From Phialophora verrucosa (lineage: Eukaryota; Ascomycota; Eurotiomycetes; Chaetothyriales; Herpotrichiellaceae): 64,000 nucleotides of DNA. The DNA lies in the NCBI GenBank assembly GCA_002099365.1, contig MSED01000003.1, forward strand, positions 2,232,001-2,296,000. Reading direction: 5' to 3'. This document shows positions 43,538 through 55,161 of this stretch, piece by piece. Position 1 is the stretch's first letter. The number at the start of each line of letters is the position of its first letter. The notes under the pieces were generated by a model that had not been told where the DNA came from, ran no database searches, and saw only the letters and a program-made list of their open reading frames with translations. The position numbers were made by a program, and so were the translations under genes.

Positions 43538-44206
43538 AAATCCCTTGATCGACTTTTGAATTGCCAGCTCGCGCAGGCTGATTGCTTACTGAACAACCGT
43601 CAGGACATAATTAGCGTCGGCATGGCCACAACACTCTTCTAGGTGATCTTGAACGAATGATGTAGGCCAGCGACAAGTAACCGCTTGTAAATAACAGTGA
43701 GGTCGCAGGTTCCTCGAAGGGATGTCCCCAATACTCGCATGCACCGAAACATTACATCTGCCCTATATGCTGCCATTACAGTCTCTGCAGGCAGGCACGC
43801 AGGGACCTCAGCACCGGTAGGTCGATCAGTGATGGCAAGCCCTGAGACCCTAGGGAACATGCAGGTACTCCATACGCGACCCCGGATGAGAAATGATGAC
43901 ATTGGCAAAGGTTAAAGAACAGAATACACAGCATATGAAGTTTACTACTTCGTATCCCTGATTTTTATTCTCGACCTCCATCACTGCGGGGACACAATGC
44001 GGAGTGCGACCACGTCGACCATCAGCTTGGCGTAGGCCTGACGCCATTGTCCAGGCAGAAGACGTCAAGGTGTGAAGGCCTCACGCCCGGAAATCAAGGA
44101 AGTATTCCCCTGCGTGGATCCCTGTTGCCCAAACATCTACTTGTCCCGCCACACGTAGATATCAAGCTTTATTTAATCTTCATGATTTTGGTCTGTGCAC
44201 GGGTAC

Positions 44207-44310
44207 CAACAGTACGACGAGTACTCGTACATAGTACTCGTACTCGTAGGATAATTACCACGTAACCTACTTGGCCGTGGTACGCAGTACTCGTACTCCG
44301 TACGCGGTCT
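44207..44310. repeat. Cluster of GTACTCGTAC-type palindromic words
   Basis: At least four copies of the word GTACTCGTAC or its near variants (GTACGACGAGTACTCG, TAGTACTCGTACTCGTAG, CAGTACTCGTACTCCGTACG) occur within about 100 bases. Each unit is self-complementary at its centre. Confidence 0.7.
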
Positions 44311-44715
44311 CAGGCACAACTGCAGTCATGAACGCTGGGCGGTTCCTGGGTGACCCAGATCACATTCAGGCGGCCCAAAACAGAAGTGTAGCTCGAGGAA
44401 CAGGAAAGGCTTGCGTGGCCGGCGTGTCCAATGTGGCGAGATGACGTGGTGGCTGTGTTCCGAAACATCCAGCGAGAAACCCAAAATGGCCCTCAGTTGG
44501 CCAATACAAATGCGCACAGCTCACGATCTGCGCCAGGGGTTACGCATAGAGAAGGCCAGCGACCTGCCAGCCGTACCGCTGTTGGACAGCCTTTCATGCA
44601 AGGCTGTAGACTTTCCCATCCGGCCCACATGGGGCTGGAGGACAAACGTATGATGGTGGCTCATTTCGTGCTGTTCCACAAGATCCTGCGAAACGTCATC
44701 TGAGGAAGGACAACG

Positions 44716-44723
44716 TATATATA
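44716..44723 (+). promoter_or_regulatory. TATA box of the Ser/Ala-rich surface protein gene
   Basis: TATATATA lies about 122 bases upstream of the ATG at 44845, followed by a C/A-rich leader typical of strongly expressed fungal genes. Confidence 0.6.
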
Positions 44724-44844
44724 GCTATACGCAACCTACTTTCGAAGTAAGTTCTTTCAACGTCAGCACAAGACAGAGCTACCCAGAACTTGCCAGCAGA
44801 ACCAGCCGATCGCATTTCCTCTCACTTCAAAACAATCCATCGAA

Positions 44845-45450
44845 ATGCATTTCTCCAAGTCCATCGTGCTGGCTTTCGCCGTCGGCGCCGCTGCTCAAGC
44901 CGACCCCAGCTCAATCGTCTCAGCCGCAACCTCACTCGCTTCCTCCCTTGCCAGCGACGCCACCTCTGGTTTTGGGGCGGCGACCTCCGACGTCAATTCA
45001 GCCATCTCGTCGGCAGAGTCGTTGGCATCCTCCATCGGGACCAGCGTCCCGTCGGGCGTCAACTCGTTGATCTCATCCGTTGAGTCTCAAGTCTCTTCGA
45101 TCTCTGCTGGGGCCTCTTCCGAGGTTGCTAGCCTGTCATCAGTGGCTGCTACAGCGACAGGTGCCGACCAAAGCAGTCTCTCCAGCCGAATCAGCAGCAT
45201 TCTCTCCAGTGCCACATCCGCAGAGAACAGTGTTGTGAACAGTGCCACCTCGGCGGCTTCCTCCTTCTTGACTTCGGCATCAGGTGCTGCCAGTAGCGCC
45301 GCGTCATCCGCATCCTCGGCTGCCTCGTCCAGTGCAAGCAGCGCTTCCACCTCCGCGACAAGTGCTGCTGGTAATGGTGCCGACGGATACACAGTACCCG
45401 CCACGGGAATGCTGGGCAGCTTGTTTCTCGGTATGGTGGCTCTTTTGTGA
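44845..45450 (+). CDS. Ser/Ala-rich secreted, probably GPI-anchored cell-wall protein
   Basis: An intronless 201-residue protein. Signal peptide MHFSKSIVLAFAVGAAAQA. The mature part is almost wholly Ser and Ala with Thr, in heptad-like SSxxSxA units (for example SSAASSASSAASSSASSAST). This predicts heavy O-glycosylation and an extended rod at the cell wall. The C-terminus GMLGSLFLGMVALL is hydrophobic, short and preceded by small residues (GNGADG), fitting a GPI-attachment signal. The family is low in complexity, so homology cannot be argued from sequence alone. A TATA box and a clean leader support real transcription. Repeat expansion or contraction between strains is likely. Confidence 0.85.
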   Translation: MHFSKSIVLAFAVGAAAQADPSSIVSAATSLASSLASDATSGFGAATSDVNSAISSAESLASSIGTSVPSGVNSLISSVESQVSSISAGASSEVASLSSVAATATGADQSSLSSRISSILSSATSAENSVVNSATSAASSFLTSASGAASSAASSASSAASSSASSASTSATSAAGNGADGYTVPATGMLGSLFLGMVALL

Positions 45451-48400
45451 ATGATATCGCCGGGGAAGTAGGTCGCAAACCCAAGCCCGTGTCGACGAAG
45501 ACGGAGGGGAGGAGGATATTGGCAATCTTGCCGCATGGGTACGGCAAAATATTCGCGTGCGTCTTTGTAACAATTAGTTGGATTGACATGTCTCATGTGT
45601 GCTGTGGTCATAACTCCATATTTAAAATAATACTTATTTGATCAATGTCCGGTTCATACCATGTGATGATCATTCACCATGTCAACGTCCTATCCTCGAT
45701 GCATGATCCATGAAAGCCATTGACTCTTGAATAGACCAATAGGGGTGAGCAAGGAGCGTTTTGTTGACGATTGACAAGCCCGATGACGAAACTTATCCAT
45801 CCAGCGCACTGAAACGATGCAAACAATTCATCGCATTCTCAGTTTCAACAGAAACCCACGTCGGATAATCGAGTTCTTCGGTCCAGCTACCAGAAACTGT
45901 ATGGGTTCAGGCTGCCACCGGAGAGAGTTTCAATTTTTCCCAGGATACATACAGCCGAGTGTACGGACCGCTGCTGTGGGCCACAGATACAATTTCTGGG
46001 GGTGAGGTTTGGTCTCCTACTGATCCCCAAACACTCAGCAGCCCTCCTCTGATGAGTTCCAGCTGTCAGCTGTCGTAGACTGAAGATGAGAGGATCTGAA
46101 TTCACAAACTAATCGATCTAGCCAGACCGTGGCGACATACAGGCTTGTGCAACCTCATACAGGCCGAGACAACGGAACGGCTTCACAAAGCACGAATCGT
46201 GATTCCCAGACACTGCAGTGAGCATGACGTACATTGGGGTCGTCTGCTGCTGAACTTACAGGAGGCAAGTACGCCAGAATCGCTGAAGTAGGCACAAAGC
46301 CGAGGGGACCGAACTCCATGCTGTCCCCATCACGCCTCACCTTGCCTAAAGCTCGGCATGTGGTCCTCCTACCCTCAACCGCCAAAGCGGGCACAAGGAG
46401 AGCCACTAACGAACGCCCGTGTTCTGCGCCTTAACAGAGACGACGCATGGCGCCTGCAGTTTCATGGGTCGTCTTGCCCAGGACAGCTTCCAGGGCTTCT
46501 CCCTGTCGAATACCACCATGCTCCGCGTACGAGTACACCGGTCGACGTCATTTCATGTCGGTGAGCATCATCGCTTCAGACGTGTTGGGCAGCGTCTCGC
46601 TCAATATTCACGGGCCGTCGACGTCGGATCGCCCGGCATCGTTTACTCGAAGCCTAGGGCCCGAGAACGGCTAGAGAGAAACCATAAACCTGGTCAAAGC
46701 TGATCTTGACGCTTGGTCAATAGCTTGGGGTAGTGATGTCGGAGTTTAAGTAGGAGGCCAGCGACAGTACCAACGGAGAGCTCGGCGTGAGAATAACACA
46801 AAGACACTGGAGGTCAAGCTCGCCACCATGCAGACGCTCTACTGCAAGCCCGGGTCGACTCAGGAGTGCTGTATGGATGATGACGGATGAGAGACCGGTC
46901 GTTGCTTACACTGAAGGACCAGCGGAACCAACTACCATATGGCCGAAAGCTGCTAGTTGCAATATTCTTCGTACCCTCCATCAAGACCTCGGAAAGGAAG
47001 TGATAGCCCAGGCGGAGGTCCATGGTACATTTTTTGGTGTCCTAATCCAAGCCGAGATGATCGGCACTCTCGTTGGGCACAAACTGACTTCGTCGCCCTA
47101 GCAGCTGCGCATGTCGGAGCAGAAAGTACAGAGGCGTCGTATCTCTGCTCCGGGCATATTCCACTCATACATTATGGGTGCCGATGGCGAAACGCGTCTC
47201 CCGAGCACGTGGCTGTTGTATGCTGTAGCTATTACGAAGTGAGGGTTCCGGTCGTCTGCGCCCGACTCATGACACTTCCGCCTCACCTTGAGCGGAAACA
47301 TACAGCGATCGACATCAATGCGCACCGGATTGTCTGAGCGGAAAATTGCTTGAGGCGTGCTCGTCGGGCGTGGAGCTTGAAGCTACTCCGTATGTTACAG
47401 CGGATCAGAATCCACAATTGGGCGGCGAAGACGCCCACCAGCCTCACAAGGAAATCAGCCGCGGTACTGTGTGCTCGTAACAGCAGGATTGCTGACTCGA
47501 AAGGCACCGATGGTGGACGTTATGATCTTTCAACCTAACTTTTGACGATGCAAGGCCAAATGGACCCCAATTGTTCAAGTTGGCATGGACGACCAGGCAT
47601 GATCGAGGCGACAGATGCGGTACGAACTTGTGGCGCAGGCAGTAATGATGTGGCGCCAGCGAATTCCTTCCACGGTCGGGGGCTGAGACGCCTCAGCATG
47701 GCAGGCGAGGCGGGTGAGGCTCGGCGGGACATGACTATCTAGTTGAAACAGGATCAGCTCAAGGATCAATCAATGGTTCTGTACTCCGTACGGAGTAGCT
47801 CGTACCTACTGGGTAATTCTAGATAGGTGATGGAATAATACCTCCATTAGGCGCTTCAGTTATGTGGCTCTGGTGTGTGGCAAAGCTGATCCTGAAGCGT
47901 GCCGGTTTCAAAAAGAGGGCGCCAGTGCTGTGTCCATGGGCTGTGATCACCTGAGCAATTCCCCAGGAGTTCAAAGTGAGCGCTTCCTGGAGCCGAGGGA
48001 GGATTCGTCGACTGTCCTCGGGTTGTCAATGCTACGGTGGCAAAAAGCAAAAGCCACGGCGACAGGGTACGAAAAGTACGAGGCGCCTGTTCATGTCCAC
48101 GCGCGACAGACGGAGTGGGCACTTTTCTTTGATTTTTGCCGCATCTGCAGGAACAAGATGCACTGGCAGTGACTGGATAGGCCTGAAATATGATGGACAT
48201 TTCCATTGACAGCTGGACTGCTGCAGCCCCAAGCCGCGCCTAAACTTGCAAATCCCCTGCCCTTTCCAGTGAAGGGGCCACTCGCCTGCAGCCTAGCCCG
48301 GCCCTGCAGTTCTTCCTTCCCGGTTGTGTTGACAGGCGCGCTGGTTGGTGGCATGCGAGGACTGATGGCTAGCCAAATCCAAATGCGCCCTCCCTCGTCT

Positions 48401-49405
48401 GCATTCCAAGCAACGTCATCCGAGACCTGGCGGTTGTCGTCGGTCCCCCCGGTCTGCCAATGTGTCTCATCTTAACCCTTTCTGAAGCAAAGACAATTCG
48501 AAATGGCTGCCCAATCAATCCACCCTCAGAGCGTCCCGTAGCCCGGTCAATCTTGCTCGACACGAGCTCCAAGCGTGACGACGGTGCTGCCTGATCCTCC
48601 ACTGGGCGTTGGTCTGTTTGACGATTCCGTTCACCTGCCAGTGCAAACCCACGACTCCACAGCCTACCACGGGTTCCACAGCCTTCTTTCCCACCCTCGC
48701 CCACCCCCTTTAGCACTGCAAGTGTACGAGAACACCTCGCCTTGCTGCGGATGCTGCCGTCTGTCAAGCACCGTTCTGCTGGCTACTGCTGCGATGTTAT
48801 TATCCGAAGACCCTGTCCTCGTCATCCAAGTCACTACCGTCCAGCAAGGCTTAGCTCTCGTTGCCTGATGCTAGCTCGCTAGATACCAATTCGGGGGTCT
48901 GCCTGATGCGAACCCCATTCCACCAGGCTTCAGTGTCTCAATAGGCCTGACTGTTTCCTTTATTATGACTCCATCGCATTGATGCACTTCATATAAGACA
49001 CTCAATTCCTTCTCGATCAGTCTTCTCTGTCATCACTTTGACAACCAGTTCTGCGACGCCACAGGCCCTCCATCAGATTCCTTCAGCGCAATCCGTCACC
49101 CCTTAACTCCTGGCAACATCCTTGGAACTCGCCCCCACCTCCCATCAACTGTCACCACTTTTAGAACATCGCCACAAAATACCCAAATACCCAAAGCCAT
49201 CCTTCCAGACTTTCCATCAGACAAAACTTTGAGCATTCCAGTCTTGCTTAAGCATACAACACTCCCACCTCCCGCCGACACTACAAATACTCAAGTCCAC
49301 ACTGTTGCTGCAGTGACCTCAGTTACTTCGACAACGCGGCCTCGAAGAATACAAACAGCCGCCAAATCCTCATTTACTCAGACCATCCAACCACCAACCA
49401 ACAAG
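45451..49405. other. Long gene-poor region (about 4 kb)
   Basis: No supported gene on either strand. Notable items: the 16-bp perfect palindrome TACTCCGTACGGAGTA near 47783-47798, and GTACGAGTAC-type words near 46519. The end of the region (48992 on) holds a promoter and long leader for the small ORF at 49406. Short open frames near 46200-47340 and 48200-48870 lack protein character. Confidence 0.55.
48992..48997 (+). promoter_or_regulatory. TATAAG element before a long pyrimidine-rich leader
   Basis: TATAAG is followed by a C/T/A-rich, G-poor stretch running about 400 bases to the ATG at 49406, the look of a highly expressed fungal transcript leader. An upstream ATG at 49229, in the same frame, could serve as an alternative start. 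Confidence 0.4.
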
Positions 49406-49603
49406 ATGCCTGCACAGTATCACAGTTCATCTGGCTCCAGCAGCGCTGGTGAGAGAATCTACCACGACTCGCGAAGGGAACGACCGGAGCGGAAGGAGCC
49501 TCGCAACCCCATCAAACGCGAGGTCGTCGTCATCCACCATAACACCATCACCCGCGACGAGCCTCTTCGATCATCTGGCATGAGCCACAACAGATGGAGA
49601 TGA
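49406..49603 (+). CDS. Small basic hydrophilic protein (65 aa)
   Basis: The ATG lies in the context ACCAACAAGATGCC, a good fungal start, after a G-poor leader and TATAAG element. The 65-residue product begins MPAQYHSSSGSSSAGERIYH, is rich in Arg, Ser, His and Glu, and carries a short hydrophobic core (REVVVIHHNTI). It has no known domain and no signal peptide. The frame is open upstream to 49229, where another ATG would give a 124-residue form with a Thr-rich N-terminus; I prefer the shorter start because the upstream stretch has leader-like composition. It may encode a small stress-type or disordered protein, but no function is assigned. Confidence 0.5.
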   Translation: MPAQYHSSSGSSSAGERIYHDSRRERPERKEPRNPIKREVVVIHHNTITRDEPLRSSGMSHNRWR

Positions 49604-51568
49604 TCTTGGCCAAGACAAGCACTGAACATCTAAACTCGACGTCTGCACGAATGGTTTTGCACCGGGGAATTTGATACCAAAGCGAAGGAGTCTCATGGGT
49701 TACAAATGGAGTTGTTTTTGGATATCTTCATGGTTCACCACCACTCTCGAAGAGTATGGCAAGCTGTCGCTCAAGCATTTTCCTATGTCACTGGGTCACG
49801 GATTGCTATTCAACCTATTTCTGTACTACTTTTGGAGGCTCTGGCTACTGTCCCAGGCCTCACTCATGTCACAAACATTGAGATATATAGAAAGAGAAGG
49901 ACGCAAGTCTAGTGTGTACTGTACGAAATACAGAGCATTGTTTATCGCTCACAAGGCTTGCCTTTATCGATTGTGCTATCATATCTTCAGCCTATCGATA
50001 AAATCGACCATGGTCCGTCCCGAAATTGCAAGGGCTTGACAAGGCCGCGACCAGCTCCCCGTGGTCTCTCTCGTTCTCGCCAGGAGCGAGTTCATCTCAC
50101 CCTTCGGTTGTCCGGGGCAAGAGACTCGCCTTCTTCCCGTCTCACACTTCTTCGCGTCGATCACAGCAGCCCAAAGCATCTCTTCGGAAGAGTAAGATCG
50201 TCATACAAAGCATCCAATCGTGACACAGCGTCGGCCTCCAATCAAGCGGGACGGGTGAGGCGACGGCTTAGCTCCTTTTGCGTCTAGCTGCGCCCGACGC
50301 AGTGGGCCACATCCTCTCGAGTCACAGTCGAGTCAAGCGAACGTGAGAGCAACTCCATTCGGTGGTTACACCCGCGGAGGACCCTGGCAAGCTCCTGCAA
50401 TTTGGGGCTAGGGAGCGTGTGCCGTTGTCGCCAGCGATAGGCCAGTCTGAGGGCACCAGACTCAAATGGTCACTCCGGAGTCATCAATGAGTCTTCCAAA
50501 GATGTCTGCGCCGCTGGAAAACTGCCGAGTGCCCTCGTTCCCGGGCTCAAAGAAGATGACTTGGCGGAACTTTTGGGACGGGGTAATGAGCCATTATCCA
50601 CGGAGTATTGAACGTGCTGCGAACACATCAGCACACCTGCGAGGACTCACAATTGTTTACACCGGTCAGATAGTGGCTGTCCTGCATGGTGGCCGGCCGT
50701 CTCCGGGGTTCTAAGGCATCGAGAACGCGTTGCGCGGTGCTGGGCAAGTGGGTAAACCAAAGGGCCATGCACGCACTCAAAAGGTCGTAACCTCGCTCCA
50801 ACACCCCGTCCTCTTCCCGATAAGTTGCTCCAATACGTACCTTACAGCTGGCACCGACTCCTGCATGCCACGACAACAACCTGTGGAGGTTCTCTGCACG
50901 CAACTGCGAATGCCACTCCGCTCTGAATCTATGACCTGCATCTCCCTTTAGCTGCAGTAGTCGCCGAAGTACCATGCATGAGAAGTCTCTTACTCGTCAC
51001 GACCAAAGATCCTGCTCCATCATCGACCCCATGAGTCCGACGGCCCTTGCAGCAACTGCTGTCCCTATCGAGAGCCCTGACAACCGGTTACTCGCGGTCC
51101 CCGGGTGACTTCTGAGGGCCGGCAACATCTGCAAATCATCGCAGGACTTGTGGCACGCAATCTCGAATCCTCGGCCACGTGTCGCACGTCTGCGATGTAC
51201 TTTTCTTCTCTCCACTGAGCCTCAGACGTTCAAGGAGGCTGGCTATCCACTTGCGACATCTTCGCAATCGATGCGTTCGCACTCCGTCGTCGGGCATTTG
51301 CTTGGCAAAATAGCACCCGCACAGCCATGCTGATTCCATGTTCTGATCCAGGAAGGTGACATACCGGGAAAAGAAGTCATGACGCAAATCAAAACAATTC
51401 CGACCGTGTCTCGAAAAGTCTACCACGTAATCGAATACGGATCGATGCAGAGATTCTGCAGGGTTCGACTCCAGGTACAGTATTGCTTTTGTCAATTGAA
51501 GGCCGTCCACGTTATCTCTGCATTTCGCTTGTGCAATCTCGTCGAATTCCTAAACAGAAGTCGATGAC
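49604..51568. other. Intergenic region with weak minus-strand gene relics
   Basis: Nearly 2 kb without a supported gene. Minus-strand frames at 51510-51136 and 50975-50628 have protein-like composition, and the second contains a methyltransferase-like string, but no joined model works. The final bases are the promoter of the OsmC gene. Confidence 0.45.
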
Positions 51569-52170
51569 ATGGCAATCATCCGCGCCCTTCACGCGTCTGC
51601 GCGTCGAGCAATTCCCCGAAGCCCCCATCCTCACCCAATTCGAACCTCGCGCAGGCTCCTCAACACCGACACCGCCCCAGTCCTCTACTCTGCCCACGCC
51701 AAAGTCGTTGGCGCCCGCACCGGTCACGTCGAAGGCGATGATTTGAATGTCGACCTTACCATGGCCAAAGCTCTAGGCGGGGCGGGGGACAAGGGCAAAA
51801 CAAACCCCGAAGAGCTGTTCGCCGCTGGATATGGCGCATGCTTTCAATCCGCCATGAACGCCTCGGCGATAAGCCTCAAGGTCCAGATGCCGGAGAAGAA
51901 GGAGGACAGTGTCGTGGAAACAACAGTGCATCTGGTAGGGGATATGAAGAAGCTGGACATGGGAATTAGAGTCGATATGAAGGTTAGCGTAAAAGGGTAG
52001 GTCTTCGCACGACGACGTACAAAGGGCACTGAGAGCTTATCGATGTTTCTTGCTGCAGGCTGAACAAGAAGGATTTGGAAAAGGTGATTGAAAAGGCAAA
52101 AGAAGTGTGCCCGTATTCACGAGCCACCAGAGGTAATGTCACCACGAATATAGAGGTGGTCCAGCTGTAG
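51569..52170 (+). CDS. Ohr/OsmC-family organic hydroperoxide peroxidase, 2 exons
   Basis: Thiol peroxidase that reduces organic hydroperoxides. Exons 51569-51996 and 52059-52170 flank a 62-nt intron (GTAGGT...TGCAG) and encode 179 residues. The N-terminus MAIIRALHASARRAIPRSPH is Arg/Ser-rich without acids, fitting a mitochondrial targeting peptide. Both redox cysteines are present: GYGACFQSA (peroxidatic) and VCPYSRATRGN (resolving, exon 2). Family motifs NPEELFAAGYGACF and LNVDL are intact. The gene is convergent with the small minus-strand gene that ends at 52322, about 150 bases away. Confidence 0.94.
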
Positions 52171-52321
52171 AACGAGGTAAAATTGGACAATCATTCTCGA
52201 CCTTCCACACTGCAACACTCGAGAATGGTCACTGCTTCTTGCCTCTGTCGACCTCACCTCACCATGTCCTTCAGGACCACGTTACGTCCTCCGTCTCTGG
52301 CCCAGGGTTGGCTCCCCGCCC

Positions 52322-52827
52322 TCAGTACATGTAGATACCAGGAGCCCATTCCCCGTCCGCTTTCTCCTCCTTCTCAATGGTATCGATGACTCTCTTCTTG
52401 ATCATGTCCGGTGCCGGAGGACCAGATCCAGCCGTCTTGCTTACATCCGCCCAGAACAACGGCAGTGGCTTGACCGCGTCTGCGGCTTCTTTGATCGCTT
52501 GGACGTCATCCTTCGAGTAGCCCCCGCCGATGATGATAAGAGAAACGTCGCTTCGCGCGCTCCCTTCTGCATTGGTCCCCAACCCTGATGAAGGCGCGAC
52601 CGTTTCTTCGCGAAGCAAAGCCGGAATTTCCGAGACGGCCGTGTCTCGAGTGGTGCACACGTGGACGACTGACCGTCTCCGGTCAATTCGGGACCTTCCC
52701 TTGGGACGGAAAGACAAGACGAACCTTCAATCTTCGGGGCAAGATTCTTGATCATGAAGTTGGCTATTTTCGGCTCTCGGCCGCAAAGGACAGCAGCAAT
52801 GGGGGCCATGACGACGGCTTTGGCCAT
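52322..52827 (-). CDS. Small hypothetical protein with a possible Rossmann-like strand, 2 exons
   Basis: A 149-residue protein. Exons on the minus strand are 52827-52725 and 52668-52322 with a 56-nt intron; total 450 nt. The sequence begins MAKAVVMAPIAAVLCGREPK, and splicing gives KNLAPKIEVVHVCTTRDTAV. A glycine-rich turn, SLIIIGGGYSKDD, precedes a helix (AIKEAADAVKP) and the segment LPLFWADVSK; the end is EKADGEWAPGIYMY. The alternation of strand, Gly-rich loop and helix suggests a small alpha/beta fold that may bind a nucleotide, but no known family is recognised. An alternative start at 52863 adds 12 residues. Confidence 0.7.
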
Positions 52828-55161
52828 GAATAGTCGTCGGATAGGGACGGTGGGCACTCGCACGCGCTGGATCGGGGGCGAAGGAGAACAAGGACGAGAA
52901 CCAGGACGAGAACAAAGAACAAGAAATCAAAGGGTTGTTTCCGCTGGCGAAGAGCAAGATATCAAATGCTTTTCGACACCCTGTGACTCGGCTATCGGTG
53001 AGCTGATCCTTCTCGGTGGTGAGAAGAGGCCTGAGAAAGTATCGTCTGCAGTATGCAGCATGCAATGCAGTATGCACTCTGCAGTCAGCTTGAAGTCAAT
53101 CCTTCACATTTGTACCACGATGGCCAAGACAATGACTGTACACAGGAGATGTTCTTTGAAGCGGTGAGTTGGTGCTGAGCGTTTCGTTACCCCGCGCCTC
53201 CCGAACTGTACGGAGAACCCAGGACCACCACATATCGGTTTCTTGACCGTTGGCTCCTGCCTCTCCCTGACAACCTTCAAGGATTGGCATGTGGCATGCT
53301 GAATGACAATGTACTTGTTTGCATCGACGCAAGTAAATCACCGAGCCAAATTTGCCCACTCGAGTGCTCGAGAATCCAACTCAGCGGGGATCAAAGGCGA
53401 TGCATCAGCAATGAGGCTACTACGATAAGTTAAGAGTCGTGGGAGCTTCACCTCAGTCTGCACGTTTCACGCACTACTGCAGGGGAACCACCAGATCTCA
53501 CTGCAGTGGGAACCAATGCCGCGCTGCTTGAGCGTTAACCAGTGGATTTTATGTCCTCCTGCTCTTCCAAAGACATATCGGCGCTGCAACGATCGTCGGT
53601 CCCAGGATGAGCTTATCAATAGCGATTGCGGGTTCTGAGATCCACCATCCTCCATTCCCGTCACACGTCAATGCTGGGACGCCGCCAGTTTTCAGCACGT
53701 GAATGCATATGATGAGGCGTAAAACTACGGCAGGCACATGGAGCAGATATACCATGTTGCTCTTGAGGCGATGACATATCTGCAGGGCCCGGGGGCGAGG
53801 TGCTCTTCTTCTTTGGGAGACCCAAAGGACAAAACTCCGCCTGACTAATGTGTGGGCATTGCATTTAATGGGAAATCTGTCTTCTTACTTGCCGAATTCA
53901 ATGTCTGGCTACTCGATTCCCATCCAGTGTCAATGGAGGAAAAGCATATTTCGGCCGAGTTTACTTCTGGCCAAATGATCAGATCGTATCTTTCGGCGTC
54001 GGGCAGGTTGACCACGGTGACTTGTTTGAACGGATCGTGATCGTGATCAAAAATCTCGAGCCAAAATGCGTACGATTATCATCTCGCCAAATACGGAGGG
54101 CATGTGGTCGCCAAGAGCCCTACCATCGAAGATATCGCTCCGCTCCTCGACGGTGAGGTTACCAAACTTTCGGGGAAGGAACTCATCGATAGGCGGCGCC
54201 ACGGGCAAAGCTGAGGTGGCGGTGACTATTGTTCGTGAGGCAAGTAAGTGAGCCGTAGGAACCGGTTCGTTCTAGAAAACATGGGAGGTTGCTGGACGTG
54301 CATGCAAGGCTCAACAAGCAGCGGGCGCTGTCTTTCAGAGCAACCATTGTGACACGGAAAGAGGAATCAGAGGATGTTTGCGGAAGCGCAGCTGCTCGCT
54401 GATGCGTGTGCGCGTGTCTCATTGTTAGTCTTCAAATCTATGTCCAAAACCCGTGTTCGTTGTTCCCTGTCGACCTCTAAGGATACCTACAAACCCTAAA
54501 TGTACGCCGTATTTCGAAGCAGGCTGTTTTTTAGATAGGGTACCCCAGAGTTCTGAAGGGGTGAAAGGCATCCCGGTGACTCCCCGATCGAATCCTTGGC
54601 CGTCCTTACGACTACATTTCTCGGCTAAATTCAGATCAAGCTACAGTGATTATCTCCATGCCTGGAACTTTCATGTTGACAACTTTGAGGCGTACCCTGC
54701 CTATCACGCCTCCAGATCTAAAGAAGTCCGCGTGGAGAGGTCTCCGGCTGCGGGGGAGACGTACCCATCACTGACTGTCTGCCAGGCTGCTGCTGTATCT
54801 GGGGTGCTTCCCTGGCTCAGCTGATAGGGGATGGTCATTGCTCATCAAGCGCATTGGTTCTTGAGCCTTCTTTTAGGCTAATAGCTTCGATGAACTGAGG
54901 CAGCAGCACAAGGCTCACGAAGCGCATCGCACACTTTGCTATGTGGTGCTTGGCTCCGTGCCATCCATTCTATTCGGATGCTCGGATCGCTGATTCCTGA
55001 TTCAGCACGCCTTATAGCTTGGACATATTGTCCCCTGAGACCCAAGCATTTGATCTGAGGACGCGAAATCTCTAGGACTGATCTGCAGGCAGACAGACAG
55101 CGCCTTTTTCCCAACACCCTGACACGTCCTGATCAAGCGGAGCAGAGCAGAGCAAAGCAAC
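52828..55161. other. Gene-poor region with a possible decayed ORF
   Basis: 2.3 kb without an intact gene. Near 53870-54230 the plus strand shows protein-like segments in two frames (NGGKAYFGRVYFWPNDQIVS, then AYDYHLAKYGGHVVAK), as if a gene had been frameshifted, but no domain is identifiable. A GAGCA-type short repeat (55138-55156) precedes the PhyH start. Confidence 0.45.

Larger units (their letters stand above)
42330..44844. other. Gene-poor region with palindromic words and a C/G homopolymer
   Basis: 2.5 kb with no supported gene. A long minus-strand frame (42489-43502) has no domain, a scrambled composition and no splice logic, so I treat it as chance. GTACTCGTAC-type words cluster at 42697-42712 and 44207-44310. 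A C19G7 tract lies at 43512-43537. The last 130 bases are the promoter and leader of the Ser/Ala-rich gene. Confidence 0.55.

Noticed and set aside
51455..51475. GGTTCGACTCC resembling a tRNA T-loop
   Set aside because: No matching acceptor, D or anticodon stems can be drawn around it.
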